Positions 35,044 to 43,486 of a stretch of 64,000 nucleotides of DNA are shown here, one piece after another. The DNA is taken from contig JAFQXE010000038.1 of assembly GCA_017407125.1 (NCBI GenBank), positions 164,936 through 228,935 of the forward strand. The letters are read 5' to 3'. The DNA is from Thermoguttaceae bacterium. GTDB lineage: Bacteria; Planctomycetota; Planctomycetia; Pirellulales; Thermoguttaceae. The translations under genes and the position numbers were made by a program. The notes under the pieces are model-generated. The model worked only from the letters and a program-made list of their open reading frames with translations, was not told the origin of the DNA and made no database searches. How positions within the stretch are numbered: the stretch's first letter is position 1; each line of letters begins with the position of its first letter.

Positions 35044-35244
35044 CGCAACTCCACAGTCGGATACGCGCATTTTTGGTTGCATAAAAAGGAAAGAGAACGC
35101 AGACTACGGGGGGCGGGTATTACCCGCCTAAATACATTATATTTTTTTCGCGGACAATGTCCGCTCCCCGGAATGTCTGCTCCCCGGAAACGTACTCTGC
35201 GTTCAAAAAACATATACAATTACTCATAACTATTTTTTCTAACC
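35044..35244. repeat. Intergenic REP-like hairpins
   Basis: GGCGGGTATTACCCGCC at 35112-35128 and GCGGACAATGTCCGC at 35150-35164 are perfect hairpins. The second is followed by the tandem GCTCCCCGGAA and GCTCCCCGGAA. CTCTGCGTTCAAAAAACAT near 35203 repeats a similar phrase at 32928. No gene is seen. Confidence 0.6.
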
Positions 35245-36333
35245 ATGAAAAAACTCATTGCAACTATCGTCTTTTGCCTTTTTGCTCTTGCTTGGAATTC
35301 CAACTTCGCGTTGGCTGAAAACCTGTTTACGCCGCAGGCAATTGTAGACCTGGCGAACTCGGACGCCGTTCCGCAAAACGTAACAGAAACTATCGTTTGT
35401 CCGGAACAGGCGACGTCGAGAGTTGTTATCTACAAAGTCGGCGCGGACTGGAACGACAAGTCTTCGGAGGTCTGGAGCTGGAAGGCGTCCGACTCCCCGG
35501 AAATTAAAAAGGAGCATTATGGCTGGTTCCGCAACCCGGACGAAGCCAAGCCGGTTCTCGGCGCGACGCATTTGCTCATGACAGCGTCCGGCGGGGGCGT
35601 GGCGCTGGTTCGGCTGTCGGATAAAAAGACGCTCTTCTATACGCGAGTCGGCGGCAACCCGCATTCCGCCGCTCTGCTGCCGGACGGCAACATCGCGTCC
35701 GTTTCCAGCTCCGGGGTCGTTCGCCTCTATACGGTTCCGGAAAAGTTTACTGGTCCGAACGTCCCGTATACCGATTACCCGCTTTACGGCGGACACGGTC
35801 TGGTCTGGGACGTTCAGTCCAAACTCCTGTGGGGGCTGGGATATGTAGAACTCGTCGCATACGAGTACAATTTCGATAAACAGAACCCGAAACTGACCCA
35901 AGTTCAATCTTATCCGCTACGGGGAACTCCCGCCTTGGGCGGACACGACCTGTATCCCGTCCCCGGCAGCCGACTTTTCCTCATTACCGGCAACGGCGCC
36001 GCCATTTTCGATCTGGAAACAAAGAAGTTCACAACCATCTGGAAAAACGCCGGCTCTCGAACCGAGATTTACGATACGAAAATCAACGACTTTGCAAAGA
36101 TGGGGGAAAGCGACCACAAACCCGTCGTTAAGATGACGCAGGGACCCAAAAGCCTTTCCCTGACGCCGTCCGGCGCGTTTATTGTCCTCGCTCCGACGAA
36201 CAGCTACCATACCGATACGATTCGTTACATGAACAAACCGCTCACAGCGATTGGAACTCATACCGGCGCCCGCTACTACAAAGCCCGCTGGTGGATTCCC
36301 AACACGTTCTCCGACGGAGAGGAAAAAAAGTAA
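35245..36333 (+). CDS. Secreted beta-propeller-like protein, DUF6528-like
   Basis: The 362-residue product has a signal peptide (MKKLIATIVFCLFALAWNSNFALA). The mature part starts QNVTETIVCPEQATSRVVIYKVGADWNDKSSEVWSWKASDSPEI, which I associate with DUF6528, then has repeated beta-strand motifs such as TPALGGHDLYPVPGSRLFLITGNGAAIFDLETKKFTTIWKNAG. Repeats with a glycine-histidine-aspartate turn suggest a six- or seven-bladed propeller. It probably binds a sugar or related ligand outside the cell. The catalytic role, if any, is unknown. It stands alone between REP-like hairpins. Confidence 0.75.
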   Translation: MKKLIATIVFCLFALAWNSNFALAENLFTPQAIVDLANSDAVPQNVTETIVCPEQATSRVVIYKVGADWNDKSSEVWSWKASDSPEIKKEHYGWFRNPDEAKPVLGATHLLMTASGGGVALVRLSDKKTLFYTRVGGNPHSAALLPDGNIASVSSSGVVRLYTVPEKFTGPNVPYTDYPLYGGHGLVWDVQSKLLWGLGYVELVAYEYNFDKQNPKLTQVQSYPLRGTPALGGHDLYPVPGSRLFLITGNGAAIFDLETKKFTTIWKNAGSRTEIYDTKINDFAKMGESDHKPVVKMTQGPKSLSLTPSGAFIVLAPTNSYHTDTIRYMNKPLTAIGTHTGARYYKARWWIPNTFSDGEEKK

Positions 36334-36729
36334 CGCGTTCAAGATAGACGTAGGCGAGCCACGGGTGTAAACCCGTGGGGGATGAGAGCACTAACTATAG
36401 AACTAAAAATTAGTTTTACGCTCTATAGTTAGTGAAAATATCAACGAACGAACAAATAATACTTTTGCTGAATTCTGGTTACTGGATTTCTGTATAGACA
36501 TATCTTTTTTGCATCTCATTTATTAACAGCTTTTCTTTATTTAGAAAATTCTCTATTCCGAGCATTAAGATTTAAAAATCTGAGTTATAATATATAATCA
36601 GTGACGAAAAAAATTAGAAACGTCGATAGGATTAATTATTCAGGTCAGTTTATACGAATACTATAATCTGGCTATTTCCAAGATTGATTAAAAACTATTT
36701 ACAAATACAAGGAAGGATTTACCATCAAA
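36334..36729. other. Gene-free region with two hairpins before mcrB
   Basis: CCACGGGTGTAAACCCGTGG at 36359-36378 is a perfect hairpin. CACTAACTATAGA and TCTATAGTTAGTG at 36389-36434 are a 13-bp inverted repeat with an inner AACTAAAAATTAGTT palindrome, able to form a cruciform. TATAATATATAATC at 36590-36602 may hold the mcrB promoter -10 region. AT content rises towards mcrB. Confidence 0.55.
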
Positions 36730-38148
36730 ATGAAACATATAAATGTTAAGACAAACGCTCAAGAAAAAAGTGTTCTGCGATATGCGGGATATAAGAATCC
36801 GTACTCTTACACATTGCTTAATTCGAAAAATATAATCTTTCATGGCGCTCCTGGTACTGGCAAAACCTACCTTGCAAAAGAAATCGCCGCCGATATTATC
36901 AGCAATGGTCATTGCGATAAATATGATGATCTTTCGGAAGAACAAAAACGACAGGTGGAGTTCGTACAATTCCATCCAAGCTACGACTATACCGATTTTG
37001 TTGAAGGACTACGTCCTACAGTAAATAAGGATGGCTCGATGGGCTTTGAACTGCAGGACGGCATATTCAAGAAGTTTGTCGTCCTCGCCAGAATGAATTA
37101 CAAAGATTCTCCAAATGAGGATTTCTCGATTAACGATTCTTCGAATGAGGATTTTCAAAAATCGAATGATGAACCAGAAAAAGGCATTTCCGGCGAGGAA
37201 GCCATGAAGAGATTCTTCTCACGAATTAGGCTTGGCGTGAACGTCTTTTACACAAGCAGTGGCAACAAGTTCAAGATCACAAGCATTGATTACAATGGTA
37301 TCAATATATATATTCCGGGTAATAAGAAATCCAATAAGATCACGCTGAACATTGACAGACTAAGAAAAATGCTTGAATCCCATGTGAAATTCACAAGGAG
37401 TCAAGATGTTTCAGATTTCTTCAAAATTCTTTACTCCCAAAAGCAAGATCGGCAGGAAGATTCCTATTATTTTGCAATCTACAATGAGATTATGAGTAAT
37501 GGGACTACGGTAAAAGAGATCACGAAGAAAAAGGAATCGCCCTCAAAAGTTAAGACGAAAGTAACAAATCAGAAAAAATATATCTTTATAATTGACGAAA
37601 TCAACCGAGGCGAGATTTCCAAAATCTTCGGAGAACTTTTCTTTGCCATTGATCCGGGCTACAGAGGTAAAGACGGCTCTATTTCGACGCAATATGCGAA
37701 CATGCATCCCGACGAGAAGTTTTATATCCCAGATAACGTGTATATTATCGGCACGATGAACGACATCGACCGCTCTGTAGACAGCTTTGATTTTGCGATG
37801 CGAAGGCGTTTCCGCTTTGTTGAGATAAAGGCTGACGACAGATTGGAAATGCTATCGTCTTTGGGAGAGTACAAAGAGGAAGCCCGACAACGCATGAACG
37901 CTCTGAATGAAAAAATCGCTAGAGTTGAAGATCTGAACGAGAATTACCACATCGGTCCAGCGTACTTCCTGAAACTGAAGGATTTGAACTTTGACTTTGA
38001 TTTGCTTTGGACGGATTATCTTCAGCCGCTTCTTCAGGAATATGTCCGAGGGATGCCAGACGAAAAAGGCATTATGAATCAGTTTGCAAAAGCATACAGT
38101 AACAAGAAGTCGACCGAGGACGATGTCAATGAAACTGCGGAAGATTAA
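36730..38148 (+). CDS. mcrB: McrB-like AAA+ GTPase of a McrBC restriction system
   Basis: The 472-residue protein is the motor subunit of a type IV (modification-dependent) restriction system. Walker A is GAPGTGKT at residues 39-46; FVQFHPSYDYTDFVEGLRP follows. Walker B is IFIIDEINRGEISKIFGELFFAID and sensor regions are IIGTMNDIDRSVDSFDFAMRRRFRF. The N-terminus before Walker A has only 38 residues, so the usual DNA-binding domain is missing. Instead about 130 residues lie inserted between the Walker A and Walker B regions (about 118-275), starting with an acidic repeat (SPNEDFSINDSSNEDF) and then a small beta-rich stretch. That insert may be the recognition module, which is inference. It overlaps mcrC by about 20 bases. 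Confidence 0.9.
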   Translation: MKHINVKTNAQEKSVLRYAGYKNPYSYTLLNSKNIIFHGAPGTGKTYLAKEIAADIISNGHCDKYDDLSEEQKRQVEFVQFHPSYDYTDFVEGLRPTVNKDGSMGFELQDGIFKKFVVLARMNYKDSPNEDFSINDSSNEDFQKSNDEPEKGISGEEAMKRFFSRIRLGVNVFYTSSGNKFKITSIDYNGINIYIPGNKKSNKITLNIDRLRKMLESHVKFTRSQDVSDFFKILYSQKQDRQEDSYYFAIYNEIMSNGTTVKEITKKKESPSKVKTKVTNQKKYIFIIDEINRGEISKIFGELFFAIDPGYRGKDGSISTQYANMHPDEKFYIPDNVYIIGTMNDIDRSVDSFDFAMRRRFRFVEIKADDRLEMLSSLGEYKEEARQRMNALNEKIARVEDLNENYHIGPAYFLKLKDLNFDFDLLWTDYLQPLLQEYVRGMPDEKGIMNQFAKAYSNKKSTEDDVNETAED

Positions 38149-39463
38149 GGACAACGCTCAATTTAAGAAAGGCGACTTCTCTGATATAGGGAATCTTATA
38201 GGTAAGATCGCTAATAAGACCCTGGGACAGCTGGAACGGGACGGCGTGTTTGTATTCCCGGAATTTGTCAAAGACGCTAAAGACATAACAAAGGATCAAA
38301 TGATTCTTCAGAGCGTTAATGGCTCGTATCGTTCCGGGAATGTTATGGGCTTTCTTGGCTGTGGAGATGAACGCCTTATAATCGAGTCGCGTTTTTGCGG
38401 CGATGGCGAGGACTTTTTCTTTCAGTATCTTCTTGCTCAGGTGTTGGATATTCCAAACATTGTGGATCTGAAAACAGACGCTGATCAGAATAACCAGCTG
38501 TTCAATTTCCTGCTGTTCCTGTTTCCGTATTATCTGAAAACGGCGATGCGAAAAGGTCTTTTCAAAAAATATGTCCGTAATAGATACAATGACGAGAATA
38601 TTAGAGGAACCATTGACATCGCAAGACATATTAAACTCAATACGCCGTTCATGGGAAACGTTGCCTACAGTCAGCGAGAGTTTTCATACGACAACTATCT
38701 TACGGAGTTGGTTCGGCATACGATAGAGTACATAAAAGGAAAACCATACGGGAAAACTATTCTCTCCAGAGTGAAGGATGAGGTGAAACTCGTTGTAGAG
38801 GCAACGCCGCGCTATGAACGGTATGATAGACAAAAGATTATAGAAGCAAACAAAAAGAACATCCTACGTCACGCCTATTTCCGCGAGTACATTGCTCTTC
38901 AGCGGCTGTGTTTTTTGATCCTTAAGCGCCAAAAACATCAGATTGGATCAGGTCCCCGGCAAATTTATGGAATTCTGTTTGACGGAGCCTGGCTGTGGGA
39001 GGAATACGTCAATTCCCTCATAAATAAAAATGGCGTTTTCTACCATCCGAAGAATAAAGGCGGAGTTGGCGCGCAGCGTTTGTTCAGCAATAATGAAGGA
39101 TTGATCTATCCGGATTTTATTAGTCGTGATGCCAAAACGAGAATAATCGCTGACGCAAAGTACAAACCTGTTGACAACATTGGGGGCAAGGACTATTTGC
39201 AGATATTGGCTTATATGTTCCGGTTCGATGCCAAAGAAGGATATTATCTTTATCCCGAATCAGAGGGAGCCGACGATTTGAAACTATGGTTGAATAAAGG
39301 TTCGACTTTTGAAGACAATGTTACTCCGCGAGACGATATTCGTGTTATAAAGCATGGTCTGAAAATACCGAAGGACGCTGCGGATTACAAAACGTTTGTA
39401 ATTCAGATGGCGGAAAGCGAGAGCGCGTTCCAATGTGAGTTTGCGGGGATAAAAACAGCGTGA
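38129..39463 (+). CDS. mcrC: McrC-like endonuclease subunit
   Basis: The product has about 444 residues and belongs to the McrC family, the nuclease partner of McrB. The start at 38129 is preferred because GAGGA ends eight bases upstream; another ATG at 38123 is too close. A PD-(D/E)xK active site is visible late in the chain: GLIYPDFISRDAKTRIIADAKYK with the Asp and the DAK tripeptide, followed by a helix QILAYMFRFD. The N-terminal part (FKKGDFSDIGNLIGKIANK) resembles McrC barrel regions. Together with McrB it should cut DNA carrying foreign modification. The four-base-level overlap with mcrB argues for translational coupling. Confidence 0.9.
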   Translation: MKLRKIKDNAQFKKGDFSDIGNLIGKIANKTLGQLERDGVFVFPEFVKDAKDITKDQMILQSVNGSYRSGNVMGFLGCGDERLIIESRFCGDGEDFFFQYLLAQVLDIPNIVDLKTDADQNNQLFNFLLFLFPYYLKTAMRKGLFKKYVRNRYNDENIRGTIDIARHIKLNTPFMGNVAYSQREFSYDNYLTELVRHTIEYIKGKPYGKTILSRVKDEVKLVVEATPRYERYDRQKIIEANKKNILRHAYFREYIALQRLCFLILKRQKHQIGSGPRQIYGILFDGAWLWEEYVNSLINKNGVFYHPKNKGGVGAQRLFSNNEGLIYPDFISRDAKTRIIADAKYKPVDNIGGKDYLQILAYMFRFDAKEGYYLYPESEGADDLKLWLNKGSTFEDNVTPRDDIRVIKHGLKIPKDAADYKTFVIQMAESESAFQCEFAGIKTA

Positions 39464-39520
39464 ACGGCGGTTGAATCGGAGGGGGGAATGGAGGAAGTTA
39501 CCAATTCCCTCTCCTGTTAG

Positions 39521-39607
39521 TCGCTTTGCGGCGGAAGCCTCCAAAAATCATTTGAACGTGGCAACCGCACTGACCCACTGGATCGCGGCTGTATCAGCCG
39601 CAACTAA
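39521..39607. repeat. REP-like repeat, left of the transposase
   Basis: It contains GCGGCGGAAGCCTCCAAAA and, further in, ACCCACTGGATCGCGGCTG with the hairpin GCGGCTGTATCAGCCGC. A close inverted copy lies at 40415-40500. Such paired inverted elements around a RayT gene are the expected REPtron layout. Confidence 0.8.
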
Positions 39608-39703
39608 AAATTCTAATAAATACAGCGTGAGCGATAAACGGGAGCATTTGTAGAACGTCGTACGCTGACTGAAATCAGAGTCTTGCAACTCCAATTAACA
39701 TCT

Positions 39704-40354
39704 TTACGATTGTTTATAAAAGCTACTCCAAGGATAATCTTCTGGTCGTTGAACTAATCCGGCGTTTACAGGATTTTGAGCAATATATTTTGCCTCCAAG
39801 TTAAAATGCCTTTTGTTTCGAATCATTACATCCCAATAGTCCGTCATCCAATAATGACCCTGAAATGTATTCAATATACGATCAATATAATCGGCATTAA
39901 ATCTGTTTGTATTTTTAAAGTTAAGAAGTATTTCGTCAAAACGCTCACTGGTAAAATGTTTCCACGAATTTAAAACAATACTCATCGGAGTATTCGGAAA
40001 TAATTGTAATAATACGTGAACATGGTTGGGCATAACTACCCAATGGAATAATTGGTATCGTTTGTTATTGAGTATGTATAAAGAGTCAACCACGGCTTGC
40101 GCTATTTCCGGTATTCTCAAAATACACGTTCCCATTCCTCGATTAACCCACTCTTCTATAGAACGATTAAGGTAATAGGAACGTTTTAATAGCGGATTAT
40201 TATCTGCTTGTTTTTTAAGTTCCAACAGCTGATTTGTTGATAATGAATCTGAAAGCCGAAATGTAATATGCTGCTTGGATTCGGAATAATCCCAATGCGG
40301 AATATCGCGTCGTTTGTGTTTACCTCTATTTAGATGAATAATATCCTTATCCAT
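39704..40354 (-). CDS. REP-associated tyrosine transposase (RayT, Y1 HUH family)
   Basis: The 216-residue protein has the HUH motif HWVVMPNHVHVLL and a helix with the likely catalytic tyrosine (HYWMTDYWDVMIRNKRHF). EAKYIAQNPVNAGLVQRPEDYPWSSF is the conserved end of TnpA_REP proteins. It should cut and rejoin single-stranded DNA at REP hairpins, and it lies between inverted REP-like repeats. Its AT-rich codons differ from the flanking genes. It may have spread the REP-like hairpins seen in other gaps of this window, which is inference. Confidence 0.9.
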   Translation of the reverse strand: MDKDIIHLNRGKHKRRDIPHWDYSESKQHITFRLSDSLSTNQLLELKKQADNNPLLKRSYYLNRSIEEWVNRGMGTCILRIPEIAQAVVDSLYILNNKRYQLFHWVVMPNHVHVLLQLFPNTPMSIVLNSWKHFTSERFDEILLNFKNTNRFNADYIDRILNTFQGHYWMTDYWDVMIRNKRHFNLEAKYIAQNPVNAGLVQRPEDYPWSSFYKQS

Positions 40355-40407
40355 AGCGAAATCTCATTGGTTATTAATTGCGTTGGCGGCTGCAATCGAA
40401 GTTCCCT

Positions 40408-40515
40408 TTTTTTGTTGGCGGCTGACACAGCCGCGATCCAGTGGGTCGGTGTGGTTTGGCTACGAAAGAGGGGCTTTGGAGGCTGCCGCCGCAAGCGCTT
40501 CTCGCTACTCGCAAC
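40408..40515. repeat. REP-like repeat, right of the transposase, with heptamers
   Basis: GCGGCTGACACAGCCGC is a hairpin followed by GATCCAGTGGGTCGG, the inverted match of the left copy. GGAGGCTGCCGCCGC near 40480 matches the left outer part. TCGCTAC and TCGCAAC heptamers (40502-40515) abut its outer end, just before the radical SAM gene's stop. Confidence 0.8.
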
Positions 40516-40518
40516 TCT

Positions 40519-41595
40519 TTAGCTCTCGTAGAAGCAGTCCGGTTCCGTTTCCAGCGGGTCGCCGGTAACGGCAAAGGCGCGGGCGCGGCTGCCGCCGCAT
40601 TGGAATCGGTACTTGCAGGCGCCGCATTTGCCCTTGTAGTTGTCTGGATTGTGCAGCGCGACAAACGTCGGGTGGTTCTGATAGACGTCTATAACGGAGT
40701 CCTGCGGGAACCGACCGCAGCACAGCGGCAGGAACCCGGCGGGATAGATCTCGCCGTTGTGTCCGATAAACATGATGCCCCGACCATCTGTTACACCCAG
40801 CGGGGCGGCGTACGCCTTGCCGCGTCCGCCGTGTCCGGCTTTGGGCGGCGCCAGCGGGTTGTCGCCCTGTTCTAAAACGAACCGTCGATAATGCGGGGCT
40901 TCCGTCGTCTTGACCCCGTAGGGCATCGTCAGGCTGTATTTGTGCAGCTTGTCGAACGCGACTCTGTACTGATCCGGCGTCAGGCGCGGCTCTTCCGTTC
41001 CGCGTCCAACGGGAACGAGAAAGAACACTGACCACATGGCAATCTGTTTGTCTTTGAGCAGTTGAGCGATTTGGTCCAATTGCCCAAAGTTGCGCTGACA
41101 CAAACTCGTATTGACCTGTACCGGCAGATTGAGTTCTTTGGCGTACGAGAGCATGGCTTGCGTCTTCTCGAACGAACCTTCCCAGCCGCGAAAGGCGTCG
41201 TGCATGGGCGCGTCCGCGCCGTCAAGGCTGATTCCAATCGCGTGCACCCCCGCCTGTTTGGCTCTTTTGAACGCGTCGTACGTCGCCAGCGGCGTTGCGG
41301 ACGGCGTTAGCGCGGCGGTTATATCCAGACTTCGCGCCAGCTCAATGAGTTCAAAAATATCCGCGCGCTTGAGCGGGTCGCCGCCGGTAAAGCAGATGTT
41401 GGGTTTGCGGGGAAACTGCGCCGCCTGACGAATCAAAGCCAGCGACTGCTCGTGCGTCAGCTCGTCCGGGCGCGGGTCATGCTGCGCCTCTGCCCGACAG
41501 TGCTTGCAAACCAGGTCGCACGCGCGAGTCGTTTCGTAATAAAACATCAACGGGTTGATGGAGAAATCTTCTGCGGTATAGGGGGTGTGGAGCAT
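40519..41595 (-). CDS. Radical SAM/SPASM protein, TIGR04053-like
   Basis: The 358-residue protein has the radical SAM cluster motif at Cys26, Cys30 and Cys33 (TRACDLVCKHCRA) and the SAM-binding block ICFTGGDPLKR. The C-terminal SPASM-like part has further cysteines (LCCGRFPQDS, GKCGACKYRFQCGGS, EPDC) for one or two more iron-sulfur clusters. The set resembles TIGR04053 and the heme-related NirJ/AhbD group. It should modify a peptide or a tetrapyrrole. No peptide precursor or heme gene is adjacent, so the substrate is open. The gene is isolated between repeats. Confidence 0.85.
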   Translation of the reverse strand: MLHTPYTAEDFSINPLMFYYETTRACDLVCKHCRAEAQHDPRPDELTHEQSLALIRQAAQFPRKPNICFTGGDPLKRADIFELIELARSLDITAALTPSATPLATYDAFKRAKQAGVHAIGISLDGADAPMHDAFRGWEGSFEKTQAMLSYAKELNLPVQVNTSLCQRNFGQLDQIAQLLKDKQIAMWSVFFLVPVGRGTEEPRLTPDQYRVAFDKLHKYSLTMPYGVKTTEAPHYRRFVLEQGDNPLAPPKAGHGGRGKAYAAPLGVTDGRGIMFIGHNGEIYPAGFLPLCCGRFPQDSVIDVYQNHPTFVALHNPDNYKGKCGACKYRFQCGGSRARAFAVTGDPLETEPDCFYES

Positions 41596-41628
41596 GGTTG
41601 TGGGTATTGTTAAAATCTATGATGGTTT

Positions 41629-41719
41629 GAGTTAGGAGTGAGGAGTGAGGAGTTTAGGTTCGCCTTCGGCGAACTGCGTAATTCCGCTCCCGCTGGTCGC
41701 TTCATTACCGCCTTCCATT
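41629..41719. repeat. Heptamer array joined to the 63-bp dispersed repeat, copy 2
   Basis: GAGTTAG, GAGTGAG, GAGTGAG, GAGTTTA (41629-41656) run directly into the 63-bp repeat at 41657-41719, which matches 14305-14367 with two changes. The composite lies just past the stop of the minus-strand gene that ends at 41730. Confidence 0.85.
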
Positions 41720-41729
41720 AATATCTTGC

Positions 41730-43271
41730 CTACAAAGCAAGCCAAACGTCTCGCGCTTCTTTCCAGCGCTGGGCTTGGACTTTGAACGTTTCTGGAGGGA
41801 GTCGGTCTTTTTGCTCTTTGAGTTTCAAACCTAAATCGACCATCCATTTCTGGAAAAACTGAACGGATTGACGATTGACGTACGGTTTACCGTCAAACTC
41901 GACGTAAAACGGGGCGGAGATGGCGCAGCGGTATGTGTCGGGCGATTCTGTTACAACGCGGACGAGAAACCAGCCGCTGTCCTCAAAATCGACGGACGGC
42001 AGCTTGTTGTCCGCGTCCTTTTGGGCGTCGTCCATGCGGTACGTTTTGTAAACCTCTCCGTTTTTGATAATCTCAATATAGTCTATCTGCTCGCGGGTCG
42101 CCAGCGTCAGGTTCAGTTCCAGCGACAGCAGCGCGTGTTTGCCGTTGTATTCCGTTTTCCCTTTGAACACGTGCCCCGGGGGGAACCCATTGACTGACGG
42201 CGTTATGAGCGGCCCGTTGGTTACGACCGCTTGTCCTTTTTTCAGACACGCCCAAAAGTCCGGAACCGACCATTGGGAATCCAGCTTGACGTAAACGCAG
42301 TTGTATCCCAGCGGGTTTTTGGATTTGCCAGACCCTGACCCGGCAGTCGGCGGGATTCTGTACCCGCAGTTGAGCAGATGGAAGTAAATGCGCTGCTTCC
42401 ATTTGACCTGGTCTTTTAACGACGGATACAATTCGGGGTCGGCGGAACGTCCCTGTTCCGGGACGTCCATGAACGTCCGCCCAACGCAGGCGTCGAGAAT
42501 TTCGACGGAATCAATCAGCCCCAGCGCGACGAGGATCGGCAAGTCGTCCATGGCAATATTGGCGCAGTCAATCCAGGCGTCTGGATACTGCTGTTTAATC
42601 GACTGAAGGTATCCGACGGCGTCCGCCCGTTTGGATTTTTCGTCTTTAGACAAAACCGGCGCAGGCAGATTGAAAATATTCACGCAGCAACCAGATACCT
42701 CGTACCGCCCCGCCATCGGGTAAATGAAACTGCCTCGTCCGGCGGACGAAATCAGAGGGCGCGGCAGCTTGTTGTTTTCCCAGTAGTTTTTGCCGGAGTT
42801 GTCCCACGTTACAATCGGGACGAAATCCAGCCCTTCCGACCGGAATATATAAGGCGTTTCCAAAACGGATCGCCAGTTGTCCAAGTCGGCGCGCGCCCAG
42901 CCCTCTTCCCGCATCCGACCGACGCGCTGCAGGGAAACCGTCTGAGCATCCGTCCCGTTGCGAGGCATGTCCAAACGCCCCTTGCGAGTCGTGTACTCCT
43001 GGCTGGACTCAATCTCGAATTCATAGTATCCCGCCGGCAGTTTGAGGTCAAGACGACCGGAATCAATCGTGTTGTGATCCGTCCAGAACGGGAGGTTCGG
43101 CAAGCGCCGCCCGGTTCCCCGCGGCGTTTTCAGGTACAGACGAAACGGAATCGGCTTGCCCGTCTCCTGGTCGACTACCGTCAGGTTAATCGTCCCGGAA
43201 TCCGCCCCAAAGCTAATCGACGTCGTCAGTATCAACAGCGCCGCCGCGGCAGCGTAAAGTATATTCTTCAT
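41730..43271 (-). CDS. Secreted CehA/McbA-like protein of unknown substrate
   Basis: The 513-residue product has a signal peptide (MKNILYAAAAALLILTTSISFG). The mature start INLTVVDQETGKPIPFRLYLKTPRG with SGRLDLKLPAGYYEFEIESSQEY is a carboxypeptidase-regulatory-like beta-sandwich often placed before CehA/McbA-type metallohydrolase domains of the PHP fold. The rest (GWARADLDNWRS, WIDCANIAMDDLPILVALGLIDSVEILDACVGRTFMD) is compatible with such a barrel, but the usual metal-binding histidines (HxD, HxH pattern) are hard to see, so activity is doubtful. It could be a degenerate, binding-only member. It is probably monocistronic. Confidence 0.6.
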   Translation of the reverse strand: MKNILYAAAAALLILTTSISFGADSGTINLTVVDQETGKPIPFRLYLKTPRGTGRRLPNLPFWTDHNTIDSGRLDLKLPAGYYEFEIESSQEYTTRKGRLDMPRNGTDAQTVSLQRVGRMREEGWARADLDNWRSVLETPYIFRSEGLDFVPIVTWDNSGKNYWENNKLPRPLISSAGRGSFIYPMAGRYEVSGCCVNIFNLPAPVLSKDEKSKRADAVGYLQSIKQQYPDAWIDCANIAMDDLPILVALGLIDSVEILDACVGRTFMDVPEQGRSADPELYPSLKDQVKWKQRIYFHLLNCGYRIPPTAGSGSGKSKNPLGYNCVYVKLDSQWSVPDFWACLKKGQAVVTNGPLITPSVNGFPPGHVFKGKTEYNGKHALLSLELNLTLATREQIDYIEIIKNGEVYKTYRMDDAQKDADNKLPSVDFEDSGWFLVRVVTESPDTYRCAISAPFYVEFDGKPYVNRQSVQFFQKWMVDLGLKLKEQKDRLPPETFKVQAQRWKEARDVWLAL

Positions 43272-43408
43272 GGCTAATAATTGATTGGTAAACGTTTATA
43301 GTATTATACCAGCGTTGGGACAAAGTGAAATAGTGAACGTATGTATATTATTGAAATTGTAATTTTTGGTTATTTTTGTAAATTTTTGGTCAAATCGACG
43401 ATTATTTG

Positions 43409-43436
43409 TTGAAAAGGTCAAAATGGGTGTTATAAT
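43409..43436 (+). promoter_or_regulatory. Sigma-70 promoter for the PEP-CTERM gene
   Basis: TTGAAA and TATAAT are 16 bases apart, followed by a start codon about 50 bases on. Confidence 0.7.
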
Positions 43437-43486
43437 ACACAAGAAGTAAAATAGTAAATTTTGGAATCAATACCTTTTACAAATAT

